A stretch of 64,000 bases of DNA, from the NCBI GenBank assembly GCA_017409845.1, contig JAFQRY010000026.1, forward strand, positions 116,055 to 180,054, in the 5' to 3' direction. The translations under genes and the position numbers were made by a program. This document shows, one piece after another, positions 63,861-64,000 of the stretch (position 1 is the first letter of the stretch; each line of letters begins with the position of its first letter). This DNA comes from Clostridia bacterium. Lineage in GTDB: Bacteria > Bacillota > Clostridia > Oscillospirales > Acutalibacteraceae. A model generated the notes under the pieces. The model made no database searches. It was not told where the DNA came from and worked only from the letters and a program-made list of their open reading frames with translations.

Positions 63861-64000
63861 ATGGACTCAATGCAGCCGAAAAAATTGCTCATAATCAACA
63901 TTCTTGATATTCTCAAGAAATATACCGATGAAGATCACCGCCTGAGTCAGAAAGAGATTGCGGAAATTCTCGAAACGGAATATGAAATGAAGGCAGACCG
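63861..64000 (+). CDS. N-terminal part of a probable WYL-type transcriptional regulator (cut by window end)
   Basis: 46 codons from ATG 63861, with RBS GAGGTGA 8-10 nt upstream; the gene continues past the window. The peptide PKKLLIINILDILKKYTDED then LSQKEIAEILE is a winged-helix DNA-binding start like that of WYL-domain regulators in Clostridia. The effector domain is not visible. Confidence 0.7.
   Translation, partial: MDSMQPKKLLIINILDILKKYTDEDHRLSQKEIAEILETEYEMKAD

Noticed and set aside
1-64000. tRNA/rRNA genes, insertion sequences, prophage
   Set aside because: No transposase, integrase, phage structural gene, tRNA cloverleaf or rRNA signature was noticed on either strand by eye.

Overview
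The window looks like chromosome from an endospore-forming, low-to-mid GC Firmicute of the Clostridia. The affiliation (Oscillospiraceae/Ruminococcaceae-like, probably gut-associated) is inferred from gene content: the sporulation regulators SpoIIGA/SigE and SpoIIAA/SpoIIAB/SigF, an alaS T-box leader, CdaA/CdaR, and many secreted carbohydrate-active or surface proteins. No rRNA, tRNA, CRISPR array, IS element or prophage was recognised. Coding density is high, and most operons end in clear intrinsic terminators.

Region 1 (1-18.7 kb) is an exopolysaccharide/cell-surface locus. On the + strand it holds a 5'-truncated ATP-grasp enzyme, a GNAT, a GT4 glycosyltransferase, a 1680-aa secreted phosphodiester-glycosidase protein with six C-terminal repeats, a GT32 glycosyltransferase, a Wzy-like polymerase, a Wzx-like flippase, a kinase-like protein, and a small membrane-anchored protein with exact 50-aa repeats. 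The facing minus-strand operon (18541 down to 13668) encodes a Wzz-like co-polymerase, a tyrosine kinase with a GKY-repeat tail, its PHP phosphatase, a class B sortase, a probable sortase substrate and an LCP ligase. This is a regulation, export and wall-attachment module.

Region 2 (18.7-30 kb) starts with a GH-A clan secreted glycosidase divergent from the EPS operon. A TlpA/CcdA redox pair and a zinc-type ABC uptake system with its Fur-family regulator follow. A secreted metallophosphoesterase, plsY, spoIIGA-sigE and a PHP hydrolase complete it.

Region 3 (30-38.1 kb) has a four-gene operon (Fe-S aldo/keto reductase, SGNH hydrolase, orphan PTS IIC-like permease, ceramidase-like secreted hydrolase). 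A FtsW/RodA/SpoVE protein comes next. Last is an unusual protein joining an ECF-sigma-like N-terminus, a transmembrane helix, WG repeats and an SH3b domain.

Region 4 (38.1-51.4 kb) is housekeeping: T-box-alaS, a HIT protein, a phosphoribosyltransferase, comEC (nuclease domain degenerate), holA, rnmV, ispF, cdaA-cdaR, folC, then spoIIAA-spoIIAB-sigF.

Region 5 (51.4-64 kb) is metabolic/accessory: a DapA-family aldolase, an SDR with a zinc-ribbon-like tail, and a glycan operon (family 5 solute-binding lipoprotein, GH27 alpha-galactosidase with an inserted domain, sialidase-like propeller). It ends with a MATE exporter, a second metallophosphoesterase, a beta-helix protein, a Spx/ArsC-like protein, an sce7726-type protein and the first codons of a probable transcriptional regulator cut by the window end.
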